Shown here piece by piece: positions 1 to 7,810 of a stretch of 33,429 nt of DNA (its first letter is position 1; every line of letters starts with the position of its first letter). The stretch spans positions 1-33,429 of the forward strand of contig DATAYF010000364.1 in the NCBI GenBank assembly GCA_036272735.1, given 5' to 3'. Below the pieces are notes generated by a model. It did not search any database. It was not told where the DNA came from and was given only the letters and a program-made list of their open reading frames with translations. The DNA comes from DATAYF01 sp036272735 (GTDB lineage Bacteria; Chloroflexota; Ktedonobacteria; Ktedonobacterales; Ktedonobacteraceae). The position numbers were made by a program, and so were the translations under genes.

Positions 1-630
1 AAGGAAAGCGCGACCTTGGATATCCTTTCCAGGGGTCGTCTCACCCTTGGGCTCGGCCTTGGTGGTAGAGACGATGACTATCTCGCCGCAGGAGTCCCGT
101 ATAAGTGCCGCGGCAAACGGCTGGAAGAGCAGATGGAGCAGATGAAACGCATCTGGGCTGGACAACCAGTGCACGCCAATGTGGGGCCAATTGGGCCTCC
201 TCCCACCCAGACAAAGGGACCTGAACTCCTGTTGGGTGGGTACATACCGGCTACCATCCAACGCGTCACGCACGCTGCTGATGGTATCATCATTGGAACA
301 AACGATATGGAGCAAATCGGCAAGATGTTTCGCGAGGTTGAGCATGGCTGGCAAGAAGCCAGCAGGGTGGGGAAGCCACGGCTCGTTGCCCAGATCGATA
401 TCGCGCTTGAGACACGCGATGTTGGGCAGGGACGCAAGAACCTTCTGGACTACTATGCTACACTCCCTTCCTTCGCCGCGTCCAAATCGGCAACGCTGCT
501 CACGACTGAGCAGCAACTCTCGGAAACCATGCACACGCTTGAGCAGATTGGCACAGATGAGGTGGTGTTCTTTACGTGGAGCACGGAAATCGAGCAGATT
601 GATCGTATCGCAGACCTTCTTGGTAAATAG
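1..630 (+). CDS. LLM-class flavin-dependent oxidoreductase (3' part)
   Basis: C-terminal part of a bacterial-luciferase-like, F420/FMN-dependent monooxygenase; the 5' end lies before the window. The frame is open from base 1, and the TTG at 16 is an internal Leu codon, not a start. The first residues carry the family signature LSRGRLTLGLGLGGRDDDY, normally about 100 residues into the protein, followed by a helix-rich TIM-barrel end (GPELLLGGYIPATIQR, then HAADGIIIG). About 209 residues are visible, fitting a total near 300. The family oxidises small organic substrates with reduced flavin; the substrate cannot be told. No signal peptide is visible and the protein should be cytosolic. Confidence in family is high, in exact function low. 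Confidence 0.85.
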   Translation, partial: KESATLDILSRGRLTLGLGLGGRDDDYLAAGVPYKCRGKRLEEQMEQMKRIWAGQPVHANVGPIGPPPTQTKGPELLLGGYIPATIQRVTHAADGIIIGTNDMEQIGKMFREVEHGWQEASRVGKPRLVAQIDIALETRDVGQGRKNLLDYYATLPSFAASKSATLLTTEQQLSETMHTLEQIGTDEVVFFTWSTEIEQIDRIADLLGK

Positions 631-947
631 CGTGAAAAGTGGCTCTGGCACAGTTAGAAACATCATGCGCCGTAGGCGCACCACTCCCGATGAGGTCACG
701 TATAACCTCAGAAGATACTGCTGGCGAATTCCTCTGGACGGCATTGAGATGGTATTGAAATGTATAAATTGGCTTTACGAGCCGATTTGAATACGCTTCT
801 GTTTCCTAAACCGTGCGTCGCATATCCACTCTACCATAGGTGGTGATTTCCACCAAGAAGCATGGTGAAACGTACTGGAAGGCAGCGCTGGCAAGCGGGT
901 TGCTCCTCCTCGTGCTGTTGTATTTCTGAGAAGAGGAGGAGCTTCGA
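631..947. other. Intergenic stretch between convergent genes
   Basis: No convincing gene. Short open frames here have no ribosome binding site and no recognisable family. The only structured element is the GC-rich hairpin at 902-942 (listed separately), which closes the convergent pair. Confidence 0.6.
902..942 (-). terminator. Hairpin downstream of the serine hydrolase
   Basis: Perfect 10-bp stem GCTCCTCCTC / GAGGAGGAGC with a 21-nt loop, six bases after the stop codon of the minus-strand serine hydrolase gene. There is no clear T-run, so intrinsic termination is probable but not certain. Confidence 0.45.
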
Positions 948-2240
948 CTAGCGTTCCGTTTTATCGGCAGTAAACCAGAAGAATGGTTCAACGATTCTCA
1001 CACGTTGATAGCCACGCTCATCCGCTTGCTCAAAAGAGATCTCGATATCTTCATTCTCGGCGCAATAAAAGCTGTCCCTCTCGGTGGGGACCAGGTGATA
1101 GGTTTGTGCCCCATACAGTGTGATTGTTTGAGCATCCGGTGAGATCTGCACTGCTTCATATATACGGTGATACGTTCCGCTTATCTTCGCTGGCAGTGTC
1201 GGATCGAGGGTGATGGGATTGTGAACGAGTTCAGGGAGATCCAGCACTAGGTGACTAAGCTTGCGGGCGAGCCCCGCGCCATCGAAGCCTCCGATATTGG
1301 AGAGAACGATCAATGTCGTGTCATAGTCCATAAAACGGCCGAAAAAGGCTGAATAGCCAGGGATGCCGCCCGCATGGCAGACGACATGCTGCCGTCGATA
1401 AGGATTGAGCGCCCAGCCGAGACCATAGTTTTCCGTTCGTCCATCGACGAGCTGGACAGGCGTGTACATGCGTTCCTGTGTCGCACGATCGAGCAGACGT
1501 TCCTCGCGTAGAGCCGCTTCCCAATGGATGAAATCCTCCAATGTGGAACCGAGGCCACCGGCTGAGTAGGTCTGTGTCGCGCTCACATTGGGGGCATGCT
1601 GGTAGCCTGTTTCGGTCTTTTCGTAAGTGCCGGCGCGCCGGGCAATAATGGGTTCATGGCTTATATAATGAGAGCAGGTCATCCCCATTGGTGCGAAGAC
1701 CTGCGTCTGTATAAAGTCCCCGTAGCTCATCCCCGAGAGATTTTCGATAATCTTGCCGAGCAGGCAATATGCCGAGTTGCTATAGCCATAGCGTGTGCCG
1801 GGCGCAAAATCGAGAGGGAGATGCTGAAACAGTGCCGTAAGCTCGGTGAATGATTTGTGCAATGGAGCATGTTGCTGCCAGAAGCCTTCGCGTGTGACGA
1901 AATTAGGAATGCCGGATGTATGTGTGAGCAGATGTTGCATGGTGATCTGCTCACCATGCGTGGGATAATCAGGCAAGTGGCGCTGGATCGGGTCATCGAG
2001 GGACAACTTCCCTTGCTGCTCTAACAACAGAATTGCCGTCGCTGTGAATGGCTTGGTGATCGAGCCGATTCCAAAGACCGTAGCGGGAGTAATCGGTTGC
2101 TCCCACTCCAGATTCGCCAGTCCGTACCCCTGGCAGTGCAATATATGCTCATGCTGAATGATCGCGACCGCAACCCCTGGTCCATGGATGGGTATGTGTG
2201 CCTGCACGATTGCGTCGACCTTGCTGGCCATTGTGGACAT
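948..2240 (-). CDS. Serine hydrolase, beta-lactamase class C / PBP4* family
   Basis: A 430-residue penicillin-binding-protein-fold hydrolase. All three active-site boxes are visible: SITK at residues 60-63 (catalytic Ser and Lys), YSN at 153-155, and HAGG at 289-292 in the place of the KTG box. The N-terminal half is the transpeptidase-like domain; the last ~100 residues are a lipocalin-like extension seen in many of these proteins. Family members act as esterases, D-amino peptidases or beta-lactamases, so the substrate is open. I start at ATG 2240 because it follows AAAGGAGTTCCTCG; a longer frame reaching 2309 lacks a Shine-Dalgarno. No classical signal peptide is visible from the chosen start, so it may be cytosolic. 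It stands alone, convergent with the oxidoreductase. Confidence 0.88.
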   Translation of the reverse strand: MSTMASKVDAIVQAHIPIHGPGVAVAIIQHEHILHCQGYGLANLEWEQPITPATVFGIGSITKPFTATAILLLEQQGKLSLDDPIQRHLPDYPTHGEQITMQHLLTHTSGIPNFVTREGFWQQHAPLHKSFTELTALFQHLPLDFAPGTRYGYSNSAYCLLGKIIENLSGMSYGDFIQTQVFAPMGMTCSHYISHEPIIARRAGTYEKTETGYQHAPNVSATQTYSAGGLGSTLEDFIHWEAALREERLLDRATQERMYTPVQLVDGRTENYGLGWALNPYRRQHVVCHAGGIPGYSAFFGRFMDYDTTLIVLSNIGGFDGAGLARKLSHLVLDLPELVHNPITLDPTLPAKISGTYHRIYEAVQISPDAQTITLYGAQTYHLVPTERDSFYCAENEDIEISFEQADERGYQRVRIVEPFFWFTADKTER

Positions 2241-2919
2241 CGAGGAACTCCTTTTCTTTATCGGCTCTGTTGCCGGGAACTGATCTACAAAAAGCATAGA
2301 GAGGCACATGAAGAACTATTAAGAGAGTGTAACACGAGAAAAGTGGAAAAAGTATGTTCCTTTGGACGAAGTTTATATTGACGTAGTATGATACGCTAAA
2401 GATGTAAGGATAAGCTATGCGCTATTATTGATACGTTGTGTGGAGGGATAGGCGGAAGAAAGAAGATAGATAAATAGATAGATATCAGGAAGAGGATACC
2501 TGGCGGTCGCTGGTGGATGGTGTGATCATTTTGCCACACAGGCTGAAATCGGATGTTTAGCTCCGATGCGGGAGCGTCATCAAGTTAAGCGTCGGACGTA
2601 TTTATGTGTTTATTTGCCTGATGGCGTGATTCCCTAAATGGTCCAGGCTTCAATCATGCAATGCATGGAGATTTCGGCGATTCAGGGCTGAGCTGTTTGA
2701 TCGATTGCATCCAGAAAAAACAGCAGATCCAAGAAAAACCTGCTTTTTTATGGAGAAGATACACCGCTTACTCGCGTAATACCTGGCTTCCCGATACGGG
2801 TTGAGCAATTTTTCCCATACGCATAGGCACGGCAGCTTAACTATAGGAAAAGCCTGCCCCCAGGTGCGTGCTACAATAGGGATGGGATTTTATTCTGCAC
2901 AGAAAGGGATCGATACTGT
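2241..2919. other. Gene-free stretch
   Basis: About 680 bases between divergent genes. No frame with a start, ribosome site and protein-like composition was seen. It holds a short GATA-type tandem tract near 2464-2484 and, close to its right end, the probable -10 box TACAAT (2872-2877) of the histidine phosphatase gene. A short frame around 2560-2635 could be a fossil of a coding sequence, but no family is recognisable. Confidence 0.5.
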
Positions 2920-3639
2920 ATGACCCATCTCTATTTGATTCGTCACGGTGAAGCCACTTCTCAAGTTCATGATGTATTGCGCGACGATGGTTTGACGCCG
3001 CTGGGCGTTCGCCAGGCCGAACGCTTGCGCGAGCGGCTGGCGGCTTCCGGTGAAATCAAGCCCGATGTTCTGCTGGCAAGCACGCTACCACGCGCTCGTC
3101 AAACGGCGGAGATTATCGCGCCCGCGCTCAAACAATCCATTGTCTTCGATGACGAGTTGCAGGAGTTGCGCCTTGGAGAAGCCGAGGGCATGCTCATCTC
3201 GGAACAACAGCAAAAATTTGGTCGTACCGACTTTGCCAACAACCCCTTGCACCCCATAGCTCCTGGCGGCGAAAGCTGGGGACAATTCGTGCTGCGCGTG
3301 GGCACGGTGCTGGATCGCATCATTCGCCAGTACGAAGGCAAGACAATCGTGGTCGTCTGCCACGGCGGCGTGATCGATAGTTCATTCGTCTATTTCTTCA
3401 ACATGGGTTCGTTGTTCCTGCCCCGCGCACATTTCTTCACGCTCAATACATCCATCACCTACTGGCGCAAGAGTTCCAGCAATCGTCGACCACCATTCTG
3501 GCGTCTGGTACGCTACAACGACGATTTCCATGTACGGGACTTAGAATCAAGCCAGGAAATTCCGTGGGATTCGTTATCTATTACCGATCAGGAACGCCAA
3601 CGCGCCAACGAAGCAACGACATCTCAGGCGGAACAATAG
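2920..3639 (+). CDS. Histidine phosphatase family protein
   Basis: Phosphoglycerate-mutase-like phosphatase of 239 residues. The catalytic RHG is at residues 8-10 (H9 forms the phosphohistidine), the supporting arginines lie in STLPRARQTAE near 58-60, an acidic candidate proton donor is E82 in LQELRLGE, and the second His is H148 in VVVCHGG. The tail after ~200 is charged and probably disordered. Typical substrates are phosphosugars or phosphorylated small molecules, and which one cannot be told. The start ATG 2920 follows AAAGGGATCGATACTGT; TACAAT at 2872-2877 is a likely -10. It ends 40 bases before the IS200/IS605 element; before that insertion it probably lay directly upstream of the DinB-family gene in one transcript. 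Confidence 0.9.
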   Translation: MTHLYLIRHGEATSQVHDVLRDDGLTPLGVRQAERLRERLAASGEIKPDVLLASTLPRARQTAEIIAPALKQSIVFDDELQELRLGEAEGMLISEQQQKFGRTDFANNPLHPIAPGGESWGQFVLRVGTVLDRIIRQYEGKTIVVVCHGGVIDSSFVYFFNMGSLFLPRAHFFTLNTSITYWRKSSSNRRPPFWRLVRYNDDFHVRDLESSQEIPWDSLSITDQERQRANEATTSQAEQ

Positions 3640-3668
3640 TAGTATAGAATGTTCATCTCTCAAAGAAG

Positions 3669-3674
3669 TGAGGT
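3669..3674 (+). promoter_or_regulatory. Displaced Shine-Dalgarno of the DinB-family gene
   Basis: TGAGGT at 3669-3674 sits five bases (AACAG) before the inferred left edge of the mobile element. Joining 3679 to 5027 gives GTGAGGTAACAGATG, a well-spaced ribosome site for the DinB-family gene that now lies 1.35 kb away. The match is read directly; the history is inferred. Confidence 0.5.
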
Positions 3675-3682
3675 AACAGTTT

Positions 3683-3732
3683 GACATGCTCCCCACGGCA
3701 AAAGCCGGGGGATTCCTCTCATTGCTGAGAGG
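3683..3732 (-). ncRNA. Probable 3' part of a TnpB guide (omega/re) RNA
   Basis: In characterised TnpB systems the guide RNA overlaps the 3' end of tnpB and the right end, and its guide is the sequence just outside the element. Here the two right-end hairpins occupy this interval and overlap the tnpB stop region. The adjacent outside sequence, CTGTTACCTCACTTC on the minus strand, would be the guide; in the rejoined empty site it lies directly beside TTCAT. Inferred from position and fold only. Confidence 0.4.
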
Positions 3733-4915
3733 GTTTCCTGCTTCGTTGAGTCTTGCCCGGTTTGGTTTTCACCGCACCGGGTCTTACAGACTCTCCCACA
3801 CCCCGACAGGCAGACACGCATGCGCCCCACGGCCAAAATGTTTTGTGCAGCGTTACTGTCACGATCATGCTGGACACCGCATTCGGGGCAGGTGAAGTTC
3901 CGAACATCTAAAGGCAGGGAGTCGAGGATATGTCCGCAGTCAAAGCACCGTTTGGAAGAGGGATACCAGCGGTCAATCCTGACCACGGCACGCCCGTACC
4001 ATTTGGCTTTGTATTGCAATTGGGACGACATCCTCAGACCAGCCGACATCACTGATGGCTTTACTCAAACTACCGTTCTTGACCATGTTTTTGACGGCCA
4101 ACGACTCGACGCATACGACTTGGTTCTCGCGTATGAGCCTGGTCGAAAGTTGGTGCAGAAAATCACGGCGCCTGTCAGCGATACGGGCATGAATACGAGC
4201 GACTTTGAGGCACGCCTTTTTGCGGTTCTGCGAGCCTTTGCGTTTCTTGGCGTGTCTGCGTTGGGCTTTCGCCAGTTTCCTCTCATCCTTGTGGAAGAAC
4301 TTGGGATTGCCCACGACCTCACCAGAAGACGAGGACCACGAAGGACTTGAGACCAAGGTCGGCACCGATAGTATTGTCTGTTTGGGGCAAGTGGGCAAGG
4401 TCTTCTTCCACGAGGATGCTGATGAAGTAGCGATCAGCACAGTCTTTGGTGACGGTACAGCTTGTGGGAATAGTGCCTTCGGGCAAGGAACGAGACCACA
4501 CCATGTCAAGGGGGTCACTCATTTTCGCAAGGGTGAGAACGCCATCGCGCCAGGTAAAAGCCGATTTGGTGTATTCAGCCGATTGGCGGTGACGCTTCTT
4601 CTTAAACGTTGGGTAGGCACCACGACCCTCAAAGAAGTTAATGAACGCGCGGTCGAGGTGACGCAAGGCTTGTTGTGTAGGAACAGAAGAGACTTCATTC
4701 AACCAGGCGTATTCATCCTGCTTCTTGAGGTCGGTCAGCATCGAGGAGAGGTCTTTGTAGTAGAGGCGGCGATGCTCTTTGTAGTAGGCGTCTGTTTTGT
4801 GGCGCAAGCCCCAATTATAGACGACACGGACACAGCCAAAGGTACGAGCAAGATGCTGTTTCTGCTCGTCGGTTGGATACAATCTGAATTTGCAGGCTCG
4901 TCTCTGTGTACTCAT
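3719..4915 (-). pseudogene. tnpB: tnpB-like RNA-guided nuclease gene, frameshifted
   Basis: TnpB / OrfB of IS200/IS605, the RuvC-like ancestor type of Cas12. Start ATG 4915 (MSTQRRACKFRLYPT). The N-terminal helix-turn-helix and OrfB domain are intact to about residue 195. The reading then needs three corrections, each consistent with one extra base: near 4330, in GGG at 4022-4024, and in CCCC at 3825-3828. With these, the protein runs to the stop at 3719 at about 398 residues, a normal length. All three RuvC acidic residues survive, spread over frames: D in GADLGLKSF, E in VCVESLAV, D in RDSNAAQNI. The zinc finger (CFDCG ... CPECG) is also intact. So the gene is either recently dead or damaged by sequence error. 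The right-end hairpins overlap its tail. Confidence 0.82.
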
Positions 4916-5026
4916 ACTTCACATTTTAGCATACAACGTGTGAAAAGTCAACAATGTCAGGAAAGGAGCGGCTTTGTTTCCTCTCCATGCTTGAAAGCAG
5001 GGGTCTCCACAAAGCCGAATTTTTAG

Positions 5027-5557
5027 ATGAATCTTGTCGATTTTTTACGCGTGGAGCAGCGACGGCTCCACGAGTGGACGCGCGATTGCGTCAAAGATCT
5101 CCGCGTAGAACAATGGCCCTATACCCAGCCGGGCACGAGCAACCACATCGCCTTCCTGGTGTGGCATAGCGTGCGCACGGAAGATAATGTGTTGCGCTTC
5201 GTGCTTCAGGGCCGCCAACCGACCTGGAACGAGGAGAACTGGCACGAACGTCTGGGTTTACCACCACGCGTGCAGGGAACCGGCATGCCAACCGTCGAGG
5301 CGCAATCGCTGCACATCAACGATCCGGCGCTATTTATGCAGTACGTCGAGCAGGTCTGGCTGGAGTCCGAGGCATACCTGGCAAGTATCGATGATGGCGG
5401 TGCGGCACTATCCGAGCGTATCGTCAAGGTGAAGCCACTGGGGGAGATGCCCGCTATTCGTGCTATCGGGCAGGTCTGCGTCTCGCATCTCTTTACCCAT
5501 CTCGGCGAGATCAGCCTGCTATGCGGCGCGCAAGGTAAGCAGGGCAGCCCTATTTAA
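5027..5557 (+). CDS. DinB family protein
   Basis: A 176-residue four-helix-bundle protein of the DinB / YfiT-like superfamily. The metal triad typical of the family is present: H47 in FLVWHSVRTED, and H154 and H158 in HLFTHLGEI. Members include metal-dependent thiol (bacillithiol, mycothiol) transferases and many of unknown role; no more specific call is possible. The start ATG 5027 fits the family N-terminus, but the bases just before it (AATTTTTAG) contain no ribosome site because they belong to the left end of the inserted element. The gene may therefore be poorly translated or silent now. It ends just before a long hairpin shared with the convergent WD40 gene. Confidence 0.82.
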   Translation: MNLVDFLRVEQRRLHEWTRDCVKDLRVEQWPYTQPGTSNHIAFLVWHSVRTEDNVLRFVLQGRQPTWNEENWHERLGLPPRVQGTGMPTVEAQSLHINDPALFMQYVEQVWLESEAYLASIDDGGAALSERIVKVKPLGEMPAIRAIGQVCVSHLFTHLGEISLLCGAQGKQGSPI

Positions 5558-5563
5558 ATGCTC

Positions 5564-5614
5564 TATATAGATGAGGCTGTATGGGCTGTGAGCCCATACA
5601 GCCTCATCTATATA
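5564..5614. terminator. Perfect 24-bp hairpin between convergent genes
   Basis: Arms of 24 bases with no mismatch and a GTG loop, apex GGGCT-GTG-AGCCC. The stop codon of the minus-strand WD40 gene (5608-5610) lies inside the right arm. It sits seven bases after the DinB-family stop and probably terminates both transcripts. No T-run follows on either side, so it is not a textbook intrinsic terminator. Confidence 0.65.
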
Positions 5615-6564
5615 CGTTCAAACTGCCAGACATGCACAAGTGAATCGTCTACCGAGGCAATGCTAGCCCCGGTAGGCGACCACGCGACACTGCGCACCCA
5701 CGCACGATGCCCACGATAGAGCGCTACTGGCTGACCAGTGACTAGCGACCAGACGTGGACCACTTGATCGTCACCAGCAGATGCGACGTGCAAGCCATCA
5801 GGCGAGCAGGCAAGTGTTTTTATCGCCTGGCTATGTCCACAATAGGTACAGAGGGCGCGCCCACTCTCCGGCTCCCACACGCGCACGGTGGCGTCTTGTC
5901 CAGCGGAGGCGAGGTATTCTGTGCTGCCTGGATCATGCGTGGTAGGTTGTCCTGCTGGATGGTACGCGAGTGCATACACAGGTCCGATGTGCTCGTGCAT
6001 AGTTGTGTATGGTTGTTCATCACTGCCAAAATGGCGCACAAGCACCTGACCATCGAAGCTACAACTGGCGACGCGTGCCCCACGCGTTCCATCCTTCAGC
6101 CAGCGCACGGCGAACACCCGGTACTGATCGCTGTACGTAGCACAATGCCGTGCGCTCAACGCCTCCCAGACCTGCACAGTGCTATCACCATAATCTCCAC
6201 CCGAGGCCAGGTACACGCCATCGGACGACCACGAGAGGCCACGCACAAAACGCACGTGCCCGCGATACGTCGTCACTAGCTTGCCAGAAGTAGACGCCCA
6301 GACGTGCACAGCCCCATTCGTGGTACCCACGGCCAGGTATGTGCCATCAGGCGACCAGGCTAATGAAAGCACACAATGTGTATGGTCTGCATGCAAGATG
6401 CGCACACATGTCCCACTACGCACGTCCCAGAGTCGCACGGTGCCATCGCGACCACCCGAGGCCAGAAAACGCCCATCAGGCGACCAATCCAGCGCGAATA
6501 TTGTGTCGCTATGGCCTTGATAGGTATGTTCAGTGGACACAGACACGCCAACTTTCGATCCCAC
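5608..6564 (-). CDS. WD40 repeat protein (seven-bladed propeller)
   Basis: A 318-residue beta-propeller made almost entirely of seven WD40 repeats; blade ends read LWDV, VHVWAS, VQVWEA, a degenerate VRHFG, VRVWEP, VHVWSL and VHVWQF, with SPDG turns. It has no kinase, peptidase or membrane part, so it is a stand-alone scaffold. The start is GTG at 6564, which overlaps the stop codon of mogA by one base (TAGTG), pointing to coupled translation. It is the last gene of a CpXC-mogA-WD40 operon. The role is unknown; the context offers a molybdenum-cofactor link only by association. Confidence 0.85.
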   Translation of the reverse strand: MGSKVGVSVSTEHTYQGHSDTIFALDWSPDGRFLASGGRDGTVRLWDVRSGTCVRILHADHTHCVLSLAWSPDGTYLAVGTTNGAVHVWASTSGKLVTTYRGHVRFVRGLSWSSDGVYLASGGDYGDSTVQVWEALSARHCATYSDQYRVFAVRWLKDGTRGARVASCSFDGQVLVRHFGSDEQPYTTMHEHIGPVYALAYHPAGQPTTHDPGSTEYLASAGQDATVRVWEPESGRALCTYCGHSQAIKTLACSPDGLHVASAGDDQVVHVWSLVTGQPVALYRGHRAWVRSVAWSPTGASIASVDDSLVHVWQFERI

Positions 6565-7049
6565 TAATGTTCTTTTGGACCCTCGGTTAGCAGATTAATG
6601 GCATGCGGCAACACAGGCAGGATATATTCCAGGCATTCTTTGACCGCTTTGGGGCTGCCAGGAAGATTGATGATGAGCGTACGGTTCCGTACGCCAGCCA
6701 CACCACGCGAAATCATTGCCATTGGCGTATACTGCAAGCTATTGAGCCGCATGGCCTCGGCGATACCCGGCACTTCACGCTCGATTACCGCACACGTGGC
6801 TTCAGGCGTGACGTCGCGTGGAGCCATGCCCGTGCCGCCTGTGGTAAGCACGAGATTGAGCTTCTCGACATCACTCCATTCGCGCAACGTTGCCGCAATC
6901 TGATCGGCCTCGTCGGGCACCACAATTGCGCCACTCAGCGTGGCATCGGGCAATTGCGCAACTAGCGTACGAATATTCTCACCACTCACATCCTGCCGTT
7001 CACCGCGCGCGGCTCCATCACTAATAGTCAACACGCCAACCGTAATCAT
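6564..7049 (-). CDS. mogA: Molybdenum cofactor adenylyltransferase (MogA/MoaB family)
   Basis: A 161-residue MoCF-binding domain protein that adenylylates molybdopterin before molybdate insertion. Visible signatures are VGVLTISDG at the N-terminus, TTGGTG at 69-74 (nucleotide and pterin loop), SRGVAG at 114-119 and NLPGSPKA at 128-135. I prefer ATG 7049, preceded by GGAAAGGTGGCGCTG; a GTG three codons upstream (7058) is too close to that site. It follows the CpXC gene by 14 bases and overlaps the WD40 gene by one base. No other cofactor gene is in the window, so MogA and MoaB cannot be told apart here. Confidence 0.9.
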   Translation of the reverse strand: MITVGVLTISDGAARGERQDVSGENIRTLVAQLPDATLSGAIVVPDEADQIAATLREWSDVEKLNLVLTTGGTGMAPRDVTPEATCAVIEREVPGIAEAMRLNSLQYTPMAMISRGVAGVRNRTLIINLPGSPKAVKECLEYILPVLPHAINLLTEGPKEH

Positions 7050-7063
7050 CAGCGCCACCTTTC

Positions 7064-7705
7064 CTATAATGTCGTAGCGAGCGAACGCACCAAAGAGCCA
7101 ATATCGCGCCGCGCACCATACAACCAGACGGTGTATTCGCTCGGAAGATCTTCGACTTCACTGGTACAATCCATGTCGGATGCCAGTTTGCGGGCAATCA
7201 CCAGAAGTTGTGCTCGCTCGGCGCTATCAGCGCTATGCGTGCTCAGCGCAAGCTTCCCCAGGCGATCATCGGGCCCAAGCACAGCGTTGATGAGATCGGC
7301 AAGCTGATCGAGACCAAAGGCCACTTTCAGCGGCGGCATTGCCCTGGCTTCGGCAGAACTGATCTTCTGCGCGTGGTCATGCCTGGCAACCAATGCTTCC
7401 TGTGCGCAAGCCACATCAACATAGACCGAGCGCAGGCGCTCCAAAATCAATTGGCGAGCCTCAGCAGGAGCATCCGAGCGCGGATGGACATAGGCCAGTA
7501 GTTTGTATTGTGGGTCCGAGTAAATGAAAGGATGCGCGACCACAGCATGCAAGCCACAAACCGGGCAAGCAGCCGTATTCAGCAACCCGGCCAGCACAAT
7601 GTAGCGCAGCCTGGGCTCCTTCGCGACATTCACATAATCATAAACAGGGCCTTCGAATTCTTGTCCACAGGGACAGGTATAGGTATGTATCGTCGAACGT
7701 GACAT
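7064..7705 (-). CDS. CpXC domain protein
   Basis: About 213 residues. The N-terminus has two cysteine pairs, CPCG near residue 11 and CPVCG about 40 residues later, the pattern of the CpXC domain, likely a zinc site. The rest is helical with no recognised domain. Two ATGs compete: 7729 (adds METAIRNI) and 7705. I chose 7705, since the -10-like TATACT at 7754-7749 puts the transcript start about 36 bases before it and the domain usually begins close to the N-terminus; the Shine-Dalgarno is weak for both. First gene of the operon with mogA and the WD40 gene. The molecular role is not established for this family. Confidence 0.7.
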   Translation of the reverse strand: MSRSTIHTYTCPCGQEFEGPVYDYVNVAKEPRLRYIVLAGLLNTAACPVCGLHAVVAHPFIYSDPQYKLLAYVHPRSDAPAEARQLILERLRSVYVDVACAQEALVARHDHAQKISSAEARAMPPLKVAFGLDQLADLINAVLGPDDRLGKLALSTHSADSAERAQLLVIARKLASDMDCTSEVEDLPSEYTVWLYGARRDIGSLVRSLATTL

Positions 7706-7810
7706 AATATTTCTTATTGCTGTTTCCATGCTACGTCGTTACTACTCAAGTATAACATATCGGAAGTTGCGCCTCCGGCGCTTCTTAATGCTGTGGTGGA
7801 TATGCTGGCT

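Larger units (their letters stand above)
3680..5026 (-). mobile_element. IS200/IS605-family element carrying only tnpB
   Basis: The element is oriented on the minus strand and has a tnpB-like gene but no tnpA transposase (IS1341 type), so it would need a TnpA in trans. Right end (low coordinates): two hairpins, CCTCTCA-TTGC-TGAGAGG at 3715-3732 and CCCC.CGGC-AAAA-GCCG.GGG at 3691-3710, the usual subterminal structure. Left end: an imperfect hairpin at 4985-5002 inside a wider CGGCTTTG / CAAAGCCG pairing. The edges were placed by asking which excision repairs the flanks: removing 3680-5026 rejoins a Shine-Dalgarno to the DinB start codon. In tnpB orientation the left flank then ends in TTCAT, a pentamer of the kind this family uses as target and TAM (TTGAT in ISDra2). 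The edges are uncertain by about two bases because AG is shared by both junctions. Confidence 0.72.

Noticed and set aside
806..991. 61-codon minus-strand frame after the serine hydrolase
   Set aside because: It overlaps the hydrolase end and the terminator hairpin, with no supporting motif.
2500..2760. Possible transposase fossil in the gap before the histidine phosphatase
   Set aside because: Short stop-free stretches exist but none gives a recognisable motif or end repeats, so I cannot support it.
3820..5026. Plus-strand open frames across the mobile element
   Set aside because: They mirror tnpB, which carries the RuvC and zinc-finger motifs on the other strand.
5608..7058. Molybdenum-linked regulatory system based on the WD40 protein
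   Set aside because: Only gene order supports it; the propeller has no binding motif that would show such a role.
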